Assembly: GCF_002163835.1 (NCBI RefSeq)
Contig: NZ_CP019331.1
Span: 2,455,001 to 2,519,000 of the forward strand
DNA length: 64,000 nt
From: Polaribacter sp. SA4-10
Lineage (GTDB): Bacteria; Bacteroidota; Bacteroidia; Flavobacteriales; Flavobacteriaceae
Direction: 5' to 3'
The notes beneath the pieces were generated by a model, which worked only from the letters and a program-made list of their open reading frames with translations, did no database searches and was not told the DNA's origin. Shown here in pieces: positions 1 through 9,455 of this stretch. Numbering within the stretch: the first letter of the stretch is position 1; each line of letters starts with the position of its first letter. The translations under genes and the position numbers were made by a program.

Positions 1-1423
1 CCACCTTTATAACTTTCCAAGGCTCTTCATCTGCTAAGTACTTGTTTCCAAGTCTGGCTAAGCTCATTAATTCTTGGCTAGCTTCTCTAAATCTATATCT
101 TTCTATAGATTTACCAATAGTAATAGGAAACTCTTTTATTGCAGCCAAAACATCTTCATCTACTTCTGTAAAATCAGTTGGTTCTGGTACAATTCCCTCA
201 TAATATTTATTAGTTAAAACAACAACTCTGTTTATAAAATTACCAAAAATGGCAACCAATTCGTTATTATTTTTTGCCTGAAAATCTTTCCAAGTAAAAT
301 CATTGTCTTTACTTTCTGGCGCGTTTGCAGTTAATGTATAACGTAAAACGTCTTGCTGATTTGGAAATTCTTCTAAATACTCATGCAACCAAACCGCCCA
401 GTTTTTAGAAGTCGATAATTTATTTCCTTCTAAATTTAAAAACTCATTTGCAGGTACATTGTCTGGTAAAATATAATCTCCATGCGCTTTTAACATTGCA
501 GGAAATATAATACAGTGAAAAACAATATTGTCTTTCCCTATAAAATGAACCAATTTAGTATCGTCTTTTTTCCAATAATCTTCCCAGTTTTTTCCTTCTC
601 TTTCTGCCCATTCTTTTGTTGATGAGATGTAACCAATAGGCGCATCAAACCAAACATATAAAACTTTTCCTTCTGCATCTTTTAAAGGAACAGGAATTCC
701 CCAATCTAAATCTCTAGTTACCGCTCTTGGTCTTAAACCATCTTCTACCCAAGATTTTACTTGACCATAAACATTTGGTTTCCAGTCTTTTTTATGACCT
801 TCTAAAATCCATTCACGTAAAAAATCTTCATGTTTATCTAAAGGTAAAAACCAATGTTTTGTTTCTTTTACAGTTGGTACATTACCTGTAATTGCAGATT
901 TAGGGTTAATTAAATCTGTTGCGTTATGAGAAGTTCCGCAGTTTTCACATTGATCTCCATAACTTTCTTCAAAACCACACCTAGGGCAAGTTCCTACAAC
1001 AAACCTGTCTGCTAAAAACTGATTCGCTTCTGCATCATATAATTGCGCAGAAACCTCTTCAATAAATTCACCTTTTTCATGTAAATTAGTAAAAAAATCA
1101 GAGGCTGTTTTATGGTGAATTTCAGATGAAGTTCTAGAATAATTATCAAAAGAAATACCAAATTCTTCAAATGATTTTTTAATCATTCCATGATATTTAT
1201 CAATAATAACTTGTGGAGAAACACCTTCTTTTTTTGCTCTCATTGGTATTGCAGCACCATGTTCATCAGAACCAGAAATGTAAGCAACATCTTTACCAAT
1301 TAAACGTAAATAACGTGCGTAAATATCTGCTGGAACGTAAACTCCTGCTAAATGCCCAATATGAATGGGACCATTTGTATAAGGTAATGCTGCTGTAATT
1401 GTATATCTTTTTGGAGTATTCAT
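1..1423 (-). CDS. metG: Methionyl-tRNA synthetase, partial (C-terminal part beyond the window)
   Basis: Charges tRNA-Met with methionine in the cytoplasm. The visible N-terminal ~474 residues begin [18 protein letters not shown] and carry the class I signature IHIGHLAG, the zinc-knuckle pair CPRCG and CENCG, and a KMSKS-type loop read as KLSTSKNW. The ATG lies at 1421-1423 on the minus strand, with a TAnnTTTG promoter element about 45 bases upstream. Only the tail, including any C-terminal tRNA-binding domain, is missing because the window starts inside the gene. The next gene is divergent. Confidence 0.96.
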   Translation of the reverse strand, partial: MNTPKRYTITAALPYTNGPIHIGHLAGVYVPADIYARYLRLIGKDVAYISGSDEHGAAIPMRAKKEGVSPQVIIDKYHGMIKKSFEEFGISFDNYSRTSSEIHHKTASDFFTNLHEKGEFIEEVSAQLYDAEANQFLADRFVVGTCPRCGFEESYGDQCENCGTSHNATDLINPKSAITGNVPTVKETKHWFLPLDKHEDFLREWILEGHKKDWKPNVYGQVKSWVEDGLRPRAVTRDLDWGIPVPLKDAEGKVLYVWFDAPIGYISSTKEWAEREGKNWEDYWKKDDTKLVHFIGKDNIVFHCIIFPAMLKAHGDYILPDNVPANEFLNLEGNKLSTSKNWAVWLHEYLEEFPNQQDVLRYTLTANAPESKDNDFTWKDFQAKNNNELVAIFGNFINRVVVLTNKYYEGIVPEPTDFTEVDEDVLAAIKEFPITIGKSIERYRFREASQELMSLARLGNKYLADEEPWKVIKV

Positions 1424-1466
1424 TGAATTTTCCTTAAATTTAGTTTGTGGACTGATCTTTGAGTGA

Positions 1467-1474
1467 CAAAAGTA
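1467..1474 (-). promoter_or_regulatory. Bacteroidota -7 promoter element for metG
   Basis: On the minus strand this reads TACTTTTG, matching the TAnnTTTG consensus, 44 bases upstream of the metG start. No clear -33 TTG was located. Its position argues against a very early start for the divergent LD-carboxypeptidase gene. Confidence 0.55.
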
Positions 1475-1563
1475 CAAAAAACGGAGTTTTAAATTCCATT
1501 GAAATTAGATACATTTACATTCATTTATTTTTAAATTTTAGAATCAAAAAAAAAGACACTATT

Positions 1564-2571
1564 TTGAATATTAAAATATTTTTTATTATTTTTTTTCTGA
1601 TGATTTTTTCATCAATAAAAGCACAAGAAAAAACAGGTAAATTAATAACGCCACCTTATTTACATAAAGGAGATACTATTGTAATTATAGCACCAGCAGG
1701 AATTTTAAAAAACAGAGAAGCAACCATAGAAAAGGCTAAAAATCTAGCTGAAAGTTGGGGTTTAGAAGTAGTGTATGGTAAAAGTTTATTTAACCAAAAT
1801 AATCATTTCTCTGGTACAGACAATGAACGTTTTAAAGACTTTCAAGAAGCATTAGACAATAAAAATATAAAAGCTATTTGGTCTGCAAGAGGAGGTTATG
1901 GCTCTGTTAGAATTTTAGATAAACTAAATTTTATAAAATTTAAGAAAAACCCAAAATGGATAATTGGCTATTCAGATATTACTGCGTTTCACAATCATAT
2001 TCATAATTTAGGGGTAGAAACGATGCATGCAATGATGGCAACAAGTTTAGAGGAAAACCCAGAAGAAATTGTAGAAACTATAGCAAGTTTTAAAAAAGCC
2101 CTTTTTGGTGAAGAATTAAAGTATTCAATTCCATCATCAGAAGAGAATAGAAATGCTATTTTAAATTCAGGCGAAATTTTAAAAGGACAATTAATAGGTG
2201 GGAATCTTTCAATTTTAACTTCTATGTTGGGGTCAAATAGTCAACTTTCAACAGCAGGGAAAATTTTATTTATTGAAGAAATTGGCGAATACAAATATTC
2301 AATAGATAGAATGTTACAAAGTTTAAAAAGGGCTGGATATTTTACAAAAATAAAAGCGGTTATTGTTGGTGATATGTCTTCCATTAAAATGAACTCTACA
2401 AAATGGGGAAGTTCTATTGAACAATTAATTTTGGATGTTGTACCAGAAGATATTCCAGTTTTATTTAATTTTCCTGCAGGTCATGAAGCTGATAATAGAG
2501 CTTTGGTTTTTGGGAGAAAAATAAAATTGACAGCTGATAGTGACCAGTATTCAGTTAAATTTACTGACTAA
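1564..2571 (+). CDS. LD-carboxypeptidase (S66 family, LdcA-like murein tetrapeptide carboxypeptidase)
   Basis: Predicted to remove the terminal D-alanine from murein tetrapeptides during cell-wall recycling. The S66 family's Ser-Glu-His triad fits Ser in GYSDITAF (about residue 137), Glu in FIEEIGE and His in PAGHEADNR; the family blocks WSARGGYG and GGNLSIL are also present. I chose the TTG at 1564 because it opens a signal-peptide-like stretch ending SSIKA before QEK, which suggests export. The frame stays open back to a TTG at 1459, but that would run into the metG promoter region; an ATG at 1600 is the other option. The product is about 335 residues. Confidence 0.88.
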   Translation: MNIKIFFIIFFLMIFSSIKAQEKTGKLITPPYLHKGDTIVIIAPAGILKNREATIEKAKNLAESWGLEVVYGKSLFNQNNHFSGTDNERFKDFQEALDNKNIKAIWSARGGYGSVRILDKLNFIKFKKNPKWIIGYSDITAFHNHIHNLGVETMHAMMATSLEENPEEIVETIASFKKALFGEELKYSIPSSEENRNAILNSGEILKGQLIGGNLSILTSMLGSNSQLSTAGKILFIEEIGEYKYSIDRMLQSLKRAGYFTKIKAVIVGDMSSIKMNSTKWGSSIEQLILDVVPEDIPVLFNFPAGHEADNRALVFGRKIKLTADSDQYSVKFTD

Positions 2572-2601
2572 ATTCGCGTTTTTATTTTGAAGAAAAATGC
2601 T

Positions 2602-2641
2602 ACGAATTCATGAATTTTAAAAGTTTAATTGGTGAATTCGT
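2602..2641. repeat. Inverted repeat in the 215-bp gap before yraN
   Basis: ACGAATTCA at 2602-2610 and TGAATTCGT at 2633-2641 form a perfect 9-bp inverted repeat. Further on, 2750-2782 holds the near-tandem words ACTGAAAACT, TTGAATACTG and ACTGAAAACT just before the yraN start. Both look like flavobacterial intergenic repeat debris. No gene was seen here. Confidence 0.4.
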
Positions 2642-2786
2642 GTCAAAATTCCTATCATTCTATTCTTCCTACTTTATATAAGTAAATAATAAACTGTAAA
2701 TTAACACGCTGTAGTTTTCTATAAATAACTTTTCTGAAGTTTTACAATTCACTGAAAACTGCCAATTGAATACTGAAAACTAACAT

Positions 2787-3146
2787 ATGGCAGAACACAA
2801 TGAACTGGGAAAAAAAGGAGAAGAATTAGCCATCAATTTTTTAATTAAAAACGAGTATAAAATTCTAGAAAAAAATTATCGATATTTAAAAGCAGAAGTG
2901 GATATTATTGCTCAAAAAGAAAACACTTTAGCGGTTATTGAAGTAAAAACTAGAGCTACAGATTACTTTGGGAATCCGCAAGATTTTGTAAATCCAAAGA
3001 AAATAAAACTTTTACTTTCGGCAATAGATAATTATGTTGTAGAGAGAGATTTAGACGTAGAGGTCCGTTTTGATATTATTGCAATTATTCATAAAAACAA
3101 CACTACTAAAATTGAACATTTAAAAGATGCTTTTCTACATTTTTAA
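2787..3146 (+). CDS. yraN: YraN family (UPF0102) endonuclease-fold protein
   Basis: This 119-residue protein belongs to the UPF0102/YraN family, which has a restriction-endonuclease-like fold. Its exact cellular role is unsettled; a link to DNA processing is inferred from the fold. The nuclease-type acidic motif is visible: Glu in KGEELAINFL near the N-terminus, Asp in EVDIIAQ, and E-x-K in VIEVKTRA. Length is normal for the family. It converges on the thioredoxin-like gene, overlapping its 3' end by four bases. Confidence 0.9.
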   Translation: MAEHNELGKKGEELAINFLIKNEYKILEKNYRYLKAEVDIIAQKENTLAVIEVKTRATDYFGNPQDFVNPKKIKLLLSAIDNYVVERDLDVEVRFDIIAIIHKNNTTKIEHLKDAFLHF

Positions 3147-4507
3147 AGTTTTTCTATAAACTCTTTTAGATCGATTAACTCTTCTGGTTTAGCAATAATT
3201 TTTTTGTTTTTATCTAATACAAAATAACTTGGTGTAGCGTTAATATTATAGGTTCTTGCCGTTTTGTTTTCCCATTTATTTAATCCTAAAACATGATGCC
3301 AATTTGGTAAAGTTGTTTTCATGTTCTTCCATCCAAAATCATCTTTTTCCATAGAAAAAGCAATAACTTTTACTTTCTTGTTTTCTTGTAAAAATTGATA
3401 TACTTCAGGAATTTCTTTTAAACAATGTGAACAACTTGTGCTCCAAAAAATTAAAATATAAGTATCAGCTTCCTCTAATTCTGCAAGGCTAAAATTTTTC
3501 TTGTTTTCTCTCCAAGTAAAGTTGGGTGCAATTCTACCTACTTCTGCAGCAAAAGCAGCCATTTTTTCTTCTTTAAAAGCATGGTTTTGTAAAGATTCTG
3601 GCAACTTATTATAATACTTGTTAAACAAGTAATCAAATATTTCTAAGTTATTAGAAGCTGCAAATTGGGTAATTAAATATTCTAAAGCATCCTTTTTAAA
3701 AGGGATGTTTGTTATGTTAGAAATTACAGTGTCTATAGATTTTATATGAAGATTTTGTTGTGTAGCAAAATCATCGGAATAATTAATGTAAAAGACAAAA
3801 TCAGTAATTCTATCAACTAAAAAAGAAGAATTCAATAATGTGGGATCAGAAAAATCCATAGTATCAAAAAAAGTATCCGTTATATTTGACATATATTTTT
3901 CAGCTGACGTATACATTTCTGGTGGATTATTTTTTATAGTAGCTTTAATAAAAGGATGAATATAAAAATCTTTTGAAGCAGCTAAGTATTGCTTTTGTAA
4001 GGTGTTTAAATCCATTAATGATTTCGTATACTTCTGTGTTAACTCTAAGTTTGCGTTTCTTAAAACAGCAATTTGTATTGAATCTAATTTTTGTTGCTTA
4101 ATAGAAATATCTTCTAAATATTGTTGGTATAAAATGTTTTCATTAGATTCTGAAAACACCACAGATTGATCTGGGTAATCAGAATTAAAAGCAAAATGAA
4201 TATTTTCCTTGTTAAAAAAAAAGTCTACAAAACCAGCTTCCTTTAATCGATATGTTGCTCTATAAGAACCCACTTTTGCATTTGCAGGAAGCGTAAAATT
4301 AAAACTACCTATTGCTCTCTTTTTGCCATTTACAGTAACAGAATCAGTTTTAATTTTAGTGTTTTGAACAAAAACTTGTCTAGCACCTTCAATTTTATAT
4401 AAAATAACCCAATCACTCTCTAAAGCTGGAGTCATAGTTCCATTTACTGAATATTGAGCATAAGAAAATGAGGAAAATAATAGTAAAAAAGCAAGTAAAT
4501 TTTTCAT
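3143..4507 (-). CDS. TlpA-like thioredoxin-fold lipoprotein/periplasmic protein
   Basis: The 454-residue protein starts with a signal peptide (MKNLLAFLLLFSSFSYA). A long N-terminal region resembles the DUF4369-type beta domains often seen in Bacteroidota TlpA-like proteins. A thioredoxin domain occupies about residues 335-454, with the redox motif CSHC at 359-362 and the cis-proline motif INATPSYFV. It probably acts as a periplasmic thiol-disulfide oxidoreductase; the substrate is unknown. It is transcribed alone, convergent with yraN and divergent from the dehydrogenase gene. Confidence 0.85.
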   Translation of the reverse strand: MKNLLAFLLLFSSFSYAQYSVNGTMTPALESDWVILYKIEGARQVFVQNTKIKTDSVTVNGKKRAIGSFNFTLPANAKVGSYRATYRLKEAGFVDFFFNKENIHFAFNSDYPDQSVVFSESNENILYQQYLEDISIKQQKLDSIQIAVLRNANLELTQKYTKSLMDLNTLQKQYLAASKDFYIHPFIKATIKNNPPEMYTSAEKYMSNITDTFFDTMDFSDPTLLNSSFLVDRITDFVFYINYSDDFATQQNLHIKSIDTVISNITNIPFKKDALEYLITQFAASNNLEIFDYLFNKYYNKLPESLQNHAFKEEKMAAFAAEVGRIAPNFTWRENKKNFSLAELEEADTYILIFWSTSCSHCLKEIPEVYQFLQENKKVKVIAFSMEKDDFGWKNMKTTLPNWHHVLGLNKWENKTARTYNINATPSYFVLDKNKKIIAKPEELIDLKEFIEKL

Positions 4508-4608
4508 GTTTTTGTTGGGTAATATTGTGGTAAATCTATTTTCAATAAGCGTACCAAAAATACTATTTCTGGAGCAAAATAGGTATATTGTGAGATAAAA
4601 ATAAATAA

Positions 4609-5403
4609 ATGAGTTTTTCTAACAAAGTAATTTGGATAACTGGTGCCTCTTCTGGTATTGGAAAATCCTTAGCAATTGAATTATCTAATCAAAATGCAAA
4701 ATTAATTTTATCATCAAGAAAAATGGCCGCTTTAGAATTGGTAAAAAAAGCGTGTAAAAATTCCTCAAATGTGAAGGTCATTTCATTAGATTTAGAAGAT
4801 TTTACAAATTTAAAACCTAAAGTTGATGAAGCTATTTCTGCTTTTGGAACTATTGATATTTTAGTAAATAATGGCGGAATTAGTCAAAGGTCCTTTGTAA
4901 AAGACACTAAAATAGCGGTTGATAAGCGTTTAATGGATATTAATTATTTAGGAACGGTTGCTTTAACAAAGGAGGTATTGCCACATTTTATCAAAAATAA
5001 AAAAGGCCATTTTGTTGTAACTACAAGTATTGTGGGGAAAATAGGAACCCCTTTACGCTCCAGTTATGCGGCAAGTAAACATGCTTTACATGGTTTTTTT
5101 GATAGCTTAAGAGCAGAACATTTTAAAGATAATATTGCCGTAACTTTAGTTTGTCCAGGTTTTGTAAACACGAATGTTTCTAAAAATGCATTAACAGGTG
5201 ATGGCACTCCGCAAGAAAAAATGGATGTTGCCACACAAAACGGAATGTTGCCAGAACGTTTTGCAAAATTTATGGCAAAGGCTATTAAGAATAAAAAAGA
5301 GGAAGTTTATATTGCTGGCGCAAAAGAGAAATTAGGTGTTTATGTAAAACGATTTTTTCCTAAGTTTTTATCTATAATGATTAGAAAATTAAGCGTTACT
5401 TAA
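4609..5403 (+). CDS. Short-chain dehydrogenase/reductase (SDR family)
   Basis: A classical SDR of 264 residues. The nucleotide-binding motif TGASSGIG is at residues 11-18, a NAG-type motif reads NNGG at 87-90, and the catalytic Ser140, Tyr153 and Lys157 (YAASK) are all present. The late VCPGFVNT block is also typical. It should reduce or oxidise a carbonyl/alcohol using NAD(P)H, but the substrate cannot be read from sequence. The hydrophobic C-terminus (FLSIMIRKL) may associate with the membrane. Confidence 0.9.
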   Translation: MSFSNKVIWITGASSGIGKSLAIELSNQNAKLILSSRKMAALELVKKACKNSSNVKVISLDLEDFTNLKPKVDEAISAFGTIDILVNNGGISQRSFVKDTKIAVDKRLMDINYLGTVALTKEVLPHFIKNKKGHFVVTTSIVGKIGTPLRSSYAASKHALHGFFDSLRAEHFKDNIAVTLVCPGFVNTNVSKNALTGDGTPQEKMDVATQNGMLPERFAKFMAKAIKNKKEEVYIAGAKEKLGVYVKRFFPKFLSIMIRKLSVT

Positions 5404-5404
5404 A

Positions 5405-5761
5405 TTATTCTAAGTAAGCAACTGCGTCAAAATAATTTATAATTGCTTCTTTAATAAGTACAGATTGTTCCCCTGGTTTTAGGTTTGGCAATTCTGTTAT
5501 TATCTTATAATGTGGCCAACTATCATCATCAAAAAAATCGAATTCATAATAACCATAGGGCTCAAGTAATTTACAAATTGCAATGTGCATTAAGTTCATT
5601 TTCTCGTCTTTTTTAAAAGACCTATGTCCTTGTCCTAATTCCTGAATACCAATTAAATAGATAATGCCATCCATATTTAAGGCTTCTCCATCTGCAAATT
5701 GATCTGTTAATTTGCTAACAAGCAAATCCCACTTTTCTTTAAGATTACTATTTTTTGACAT
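5405..5761 (-). CDS. Conserved hypothetical flavobacterial protein
   Basis: A soluble, acidic 118-residue protein with no signal peptide or membrane segment. I do not recognise a named domain. The middle part is rich in aromatic and acidic residues (YGYYEFDFFDDDSWPHY). It sits convergent with the SDR gene, one base from its stop, and divergent from cvpA. Its clean start codon and coding-like composition suggest a real gene; the function is unknown. Confidence 0.7.
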   Translation of the reverse strand: MSKNSNLKEKWDLLVSKLTDQFADGEALNMDGIIYLIGIQELGQGHRSFKKDEKMNLMHIAICKLLEPYGYYEFDFFDDDSWPHYKIITELPNLKPGEQSVLIKEAIINYFDAVAYLE

Positions 5762-5844
5762 ACAAGTTGTTTAAAAAAGGTAAAGGTACAACTGCCATTT
5801 TTAAATTGTAAAAAAAAAGATGTAGGTTTGAGAAAATTATTTTC

Positions 5845-6372
5845 ATGAATATTTTTGACATCATTATTACAGCATTATTACTTTTTGGATTTGTAAGAGG
5901 GTTAATGAAAGGTCTTTTTGTAGAAGTTGCTTCTTTAGTTGCTTTAATTGGGGGTGTTTATGGTGCGATCCATTTTTCTTATTTTACAGTAGATTTTTTA
6001 AAAGATGCTGTTTCTTGGAAAGAAGAATATATTTCTTTAGCAGCTTTTGCAGCTACGTTTGTTGTTATTATTGTAGTGATTGCTTTGTTAGGTAGGGCAC
6101 TTACAAAATTGGCAGATTTTGCCTCTTTAGGAATCATAAATAAAATATTAGGAGGTGTTTTTGGAGCCTTAAAAATAGGACTAATATTGAGTGTGGTTTT
6201 TATCTTTTTTGGTAAAATGAATGACACCATTCCATTTATAAAAAAGGAGACTTTAGATGAGTCAATTTTATATGAGCCAGTTAAAAAAATTGCACCTGCA
6301 ATCTTTCCTTCTATCATTAAAAATGAAAAAGATGAAAAAACCCTAGAAGAAAATATAAACATATTGTATTAA
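5845..6372 (+). CDS. CvpA family membrane protein
   Basis: A 175-residue integral membrane protein of the CvpA (colicin V production) family. It starts MNIFDIIITALLLFGFVRG, the usual family opening, and has about four hydrophobic helices (residues roughly 1-30, 30-50, 62-85 and 105-125) followed by a short charged tail. In other bacteria CvpA-type proteins affect envelope homeostasis and purine-linked phenotypes; the precise function is not known. It is followed 31 bases downstream by a small secreted-protein gene. Confidence 0.88.
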   Translation: MNIFDIIITALLLFGFVRGLMKGLFVEVASLVALIGGVYGAIHFSYFTVDFLKDAVSWKEEYISLAAFAATFVVIIVVIALLGRALTKLADFASLGIINKILGGVFGALKIGLILSVVFIFFGKMNDTIPFIKKETLDESILYEPVKKIAPAIFPSIIKNEKDEKTLEENINILY

Positions 6373-6403
6373 ATGTGTAAATTGCCTACAAAAAAAAACG
6401 ACA

Positions 6404-6781
6404 GTGAGGAAAATTTATAAAATGATTGCTTTTTTTAGCATTGCAATGCTAATGTCTTTTGCGTCAAAAGACTGTTCTATTTTGAAGAACAATAGTTTTA
6501 CTTATAGAACCGGTGGAGAGGATGTTTTAGTTGTTTTTGAGGAAAGTAAACATGCTGAATACCATAATGATAATGAGTTTTATATTAAATCTGATATAGA
6601 ATGGATAAGTGATTGTGAGTATTATTTAACAGTAACAGAAACTACACTTCCAAATTTCCCTTTTGAAATGGGTGCAAAACTGCATATTATAATAAACAAA
6701 GTGAAGGGTGAAAAAGTATATTATACCTCGTCACTTGGAGGAAAATCTTGGGAAGGAAGACTTACTATGGTTAAGGAATAG
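6404..6781 (+). CDS. Small secreted protein, member of a three-copy family in this window
   Basis: A 125-residue protein with an N-terminal signal segment. I prefer the GTG start at 6404 because it adds a basic n-region (MRKIYK); ATG at 6422 is possible. Its C-terminal ~85 residues clearly match the proteins at 56339-56773 and 57302-57739: shared blocks include EYHNDNEF versus EYHPNNEF, a LPF.KG/LPNFPFEMG turn, and a final SW.G+L motif. The function is unknown. A strong bidirectional terminator follows. Confidence 0.75.
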   Translation: MRKIYKMIAFFSIAMLMSFASKDCSILKNNSFTYRTGGEDVLVVFEESKHAEYHNDNEFYIKSDIEWISDCEYYLTVTETTLPNFPFEMGAKLHIIINKVKGEKVYYTSSLGGKSWEGRLTMVKE

Positions 6782-6810
6782 AAATATTTTTTATTTACTT
6801 AAAGCTTAAA

Positions 6811-6848
6811 AAAAAACCATCAAAATTAATTTTGATGGTTTTTTTTTA
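6811..6848. terminator. Bidirectional intrinsic terminator
   Basis: A perfect hairpin with stem AACCATCAAAA/TTTTGATGGTT is flanked by an A-run on the left and a T-run on the right. It can therefore stop transcription from both sides: the small secreted-protein gene on plus and sulP on minus. Confidence 0.9.
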
Positions 6849-6854
6849 TCCATT

Positions 6855-8714
6855 TTAATTGTCTTTAATATTTTGCTTTATCCATTTTACACAATCATTA
6901 AAAGACTTAAAAATATGTTCTTTTGGAATAAAATCTGGAATGATATCAATTCGTTCCATCATATACCTAGGTTGTTTAAGTAAGTTTACAAATAAAACTT
7001 CTATATTTTTTTTCTTTAAATCTTGTAGCATATCTTCCATTGCATATAGACCCGATTGATCCATATATTGCATTCTACCTAAACGCATAATTACAATAGA
7101 TGCAGTTTCTGGAATTTGTAAAGATAAAGCCTGAAAATCACTAGTAGATCCAAAAAACAAAGGTCCTTTTATGTGTTTAATAAATACTTCTTCTTTTAAA
7201 TTTGCTGGAAAATCTATTTCATCACTCCAAGATTCTTCTTTTAATTTTTTAACATCACTTCTTTCAGCTGTTAAATCGCCAATTTTTTTCATAAACATTA
7301 AAGAAGCAATTATTAAACCGATACCAACAGCGTAAACTAAGTTCCAAAACGTGGAAAGTAATAAAACAATTATCATTATTAATACCTCAGAACTTAATTT
7401 TAATGGACCTATTTTAATATCTCTTGGTAAACTTGGTATTGCTTTTAACCCTTTATAATCCATAACTCCAATACCAACGGTTATTAAAATACCTGCTAAT
7501 ACTGCTGCAGGAATTTTAGATGCAACTGGTCCTAAACCAAGCATTACAATAAGTAACATGATTCCGGCAATCATTCCAGAAAGCTTTGTTTTTCCTCCAG
7601 AATTTATGTTTACTACAGTTCTAATTGTTGCTCCAGCCCCAGGAATTCCACCAAATATTGCAGCAATACTGTTTCCAATTCCTTGCCCCATTAATTCTTT
7701 ATTCGGATTGTGTTTTGTTTTGGTCATATTATCTGCAACTACACTTGTTAGAAGTGAATCGATAGCACCTAATAGGGCTAAAGTTAATGCTGTAAAAATA
7801 TAAGGTGTGATGCTAGCCAAACTAAAACCTGTAAAAATCTCCCAATTAGGAATGGGTATTCCACTTGGTATTTCTTGAATGGTTCTATATTTTAAACTAA
7901 AGCCAACAGCAATACTAGACATTACAACCAATGCGACGAGCGTGCTTGGTACTTTTGTAGTAATCCGTTTAAAACCATATATTATAATTATGGTTCCTAA
8001 AGCTAACAATAATTCTAACCAATTAATGTTTAGAATTGCTTTAGGAAACGCTTTAATAGCACCTAAGGCACCAGCGGTTTCTTTTGCAGCTAAGGTTTGT
8101 GATTCTTTTAGAATATCTTCAGGCGTAATTTTTTCGGCTCTTGTAATTGTTTCTTCAAAATTTTCTAAAACTAAAATCTTTTCACCAGCCTCTTCTTTTA
8201 AAATATTTTCTAAAATGACTTCTTGGGCTTCTGCTTTAAATGTGCTTACAAATTCTACATCTTCTTTTGGATAATATCCAACAGAGGGTAATATTTGGGT
8301 CAATAAAATAATAAGTCCAATTGCGGTCATAAAACCTGAAACCACCGGATACGGGATATATCTAATATATTTTCCCAGACCAATAACTCCCAATATAACT
8401 TGAAACAATCCTGCTAAAAGAAAAACAGTTAAAATAGCCGGTAACGCTTTTGTAACATCACCATCATTTGCAGCTACAATACCAGCAATTACAATCATAC
8501 TCACAGCAGTCATTGGTGCTGTTGGACCAGAAATTTGAGTACTTGTTCCACCAAATAAAGCGGCAAAGAAACTTATAAAAATAGCACCATATAAACCAGC
8601 ACTTGGTCCTAAACCAGAAGATACACCAAAGGCCAAGGCAAGGGGTAATGCAACAATACCTGCCGTTATACCACCAAAAGCATCTCCTTTGATATTTGAA
8701 AATAATTTTTTCAT
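6855..8714 (-). CDS. SulP family inorganic anion transporter with STAS domain
   Basis: A 619-residue SLC26/SulP-type carrier. The membrane core starts DAFGGITAGIVALPLALAFG, and the family block SGPTAPMT and the ATIRT region are visible. A STAS domain lies at about residues 505-612. An unusual acidic, helix-like insert of roughly 75 residues (about 147-225) separates two membrane segments. Because a beta carbonic anhydrase gene lies immediately upstream on the same strand, bicarbonate is a more likely substrate than sulfate; this is inference. A terminator after the carbonic anhydrase suggests separate transcription. Confidence 0.92.
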   Translation of the reverse strand: MKKLFSNIKGDAFGGITAGIVALPLALAFGVSSGLGPSAGLYGAIFISFFAALFGGTSTQISGPTAPMTAVSMIVIAGIVAANDGDVTKALPAILTVFLLAGLFQVILGVIGLGKYIRYIPYPVVSGFMTAIGLIILLTQILPSVGYYPKEDVEFVSTFKAEAQEVILENILKEEAGEKILVLENFEETITRAEKITPEDILKESQTLAAKETAGALGAIKAFPKAILNINWLELLLALGTIIIIYGFKRITTKVPSTLVALVVMSSIAVGFSLKYRTIQEIPSGIPIPNWEIFTGFSLASITPYIFTALTLALLGAIDSLLTSVVADNMTKTKHNPNKELMGQGIGNSIAAIFGGIPGAGATIRTVVNINSGGKTKLSGMIAGIMLLIVMLGLGPVASKIPAAVLAGILITVGIGVMDYKGLKAIPSLPRDIKIGPLKLSSEVLIMIIVLLLSTFWNLVYAVGIGLIIASLMFMKKIGDLTAERSDVKKLKEESWSDEIDFPANLKEEVFIKHIKGPLFFGSTSDFQALSLQIPETASIVIMRLGRMQYMDQSGLYAMEDMLQDLKKKNIEVLFVNLLKQPRYMMERIDIIPDFIPKEHIFKSFNDCVKWIKQNIKDN

Positions 8715-8764
8715 AAATTTTTATATAGTTTTATTCAATATCAAGCAATTTAGGGCTAAAAATC

Positions 8765-8800
8765 AAAAAACCAATCTTTTAACGGATTGGTTTAAAAAAG
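8765..8800 (-). terminator. Intrinsic terminator after the carbonic anhydrase gene
   Basis: On the minus strand AAACCAATC and GATTGGTTT form a 9-bp stem with an 8-base loop, followed by a T-rich tail. It lies between the stop of the carbonic anhydrase gene and the start of the downstream sulP gene. Confidence 0.75.
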
Positions 8801-8818
8801 TAAATTCTAATACTCTAG

Positions 8819-9445
8819 TTAATAAAAAGTTACACCACCATCACTTATATTATACATTGCACCAACAATTTTAATTTCTCCATTATCTTCCATTTCTTTT
8901 AAAACAGGGCTTTGTTCACGTATATTATCAATAGTCATATAAACATTTTTTTCTGCAACTGTATTTACAAAATCTATGTTGCTAGAATTTCTTAAATTTA
9001 AATCTTTAGGTTCTGTAACCGCTTTAACAGCTGGTTTTATTTTACTAATTAATGCAGTTAAGTTTCCTAATTTTGCATCATCACAAGCACCTTTTATGGC
9101 ACCACATCCTGTATGTCCTAAAACAACAACAACCTTTGTTCCTGCTAATTTACAAGCAAACTCCATACTTCCTAAAATATCTTCATTGGTAAAATTTCCT
9201 GCAATTCTTACACTAAAAATGTCTCCCAATCCTTGATCAAAAACTAATTCTGCAGACACTCTTGAGTCTATACAGCTTAATATTGTTGCAAAAGGAAACT
9301 GTCCATCACTTGTGTCATTTACCTGTTCTAAAAGGTTTCTGTTCGCTTTTAAATTATTTTGAAATCGTTGATTTCCTTCTTTTAAAAAATCTAACGCTTT
9401 ATTTGGCGTCATTGTTCCTTGTGTTTCTTTTGTATGTGCTTTCAT
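8819..9445 (-). CDS. Beta-class carbonic anhydrase
   Basis: Interconverts CO2 and bicarbonate in the cytoplasm. The 208-residue protein carries the beta-class zinc site: Cys58 with the Asp60-Arg62 dyad in SCIDSR, then His111 and Cys114 in HTGCGAI. Length is normal for a small beta enzyme. It is the third gene of a tight minus-strand set (sulP, usp-like, carbonic anhydrase; gaps of 4 and 10 bases), so it is probably co-expressed with the upstream SulP transporter and supplies or uses the bicarbonate carried. Confidence 0.94.
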   Translation of the reverse strand: MKAHTKETQGTMTPNKALDFLKEGNQRFQNNLKANRNLLEQVNDTSDGQFPFATILSCIDSRVSAELVFDQGLGDIFSVRIAGNFTNEDILGSMEFACKLAGTKVVVVLGHTGCGAIKGACDDAKLGNLTALISKIKPAVKAVTEPKDLNLRNSSNIDFVNTVAEKNVYMTIDNIREQSPVLKEMEDNGEIKIVGAMYNISDGGVTFY

Positions 9446-9455
9446 TGTGTTTTTT

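Noticed and set aside
1459..1563. Extended N-terminus of the LD-carboxypeptidase from a TTG at 1459
   Set aside because: It would overlap the metG promoter element and would bury the signal peptide behind 35 atypical residues.
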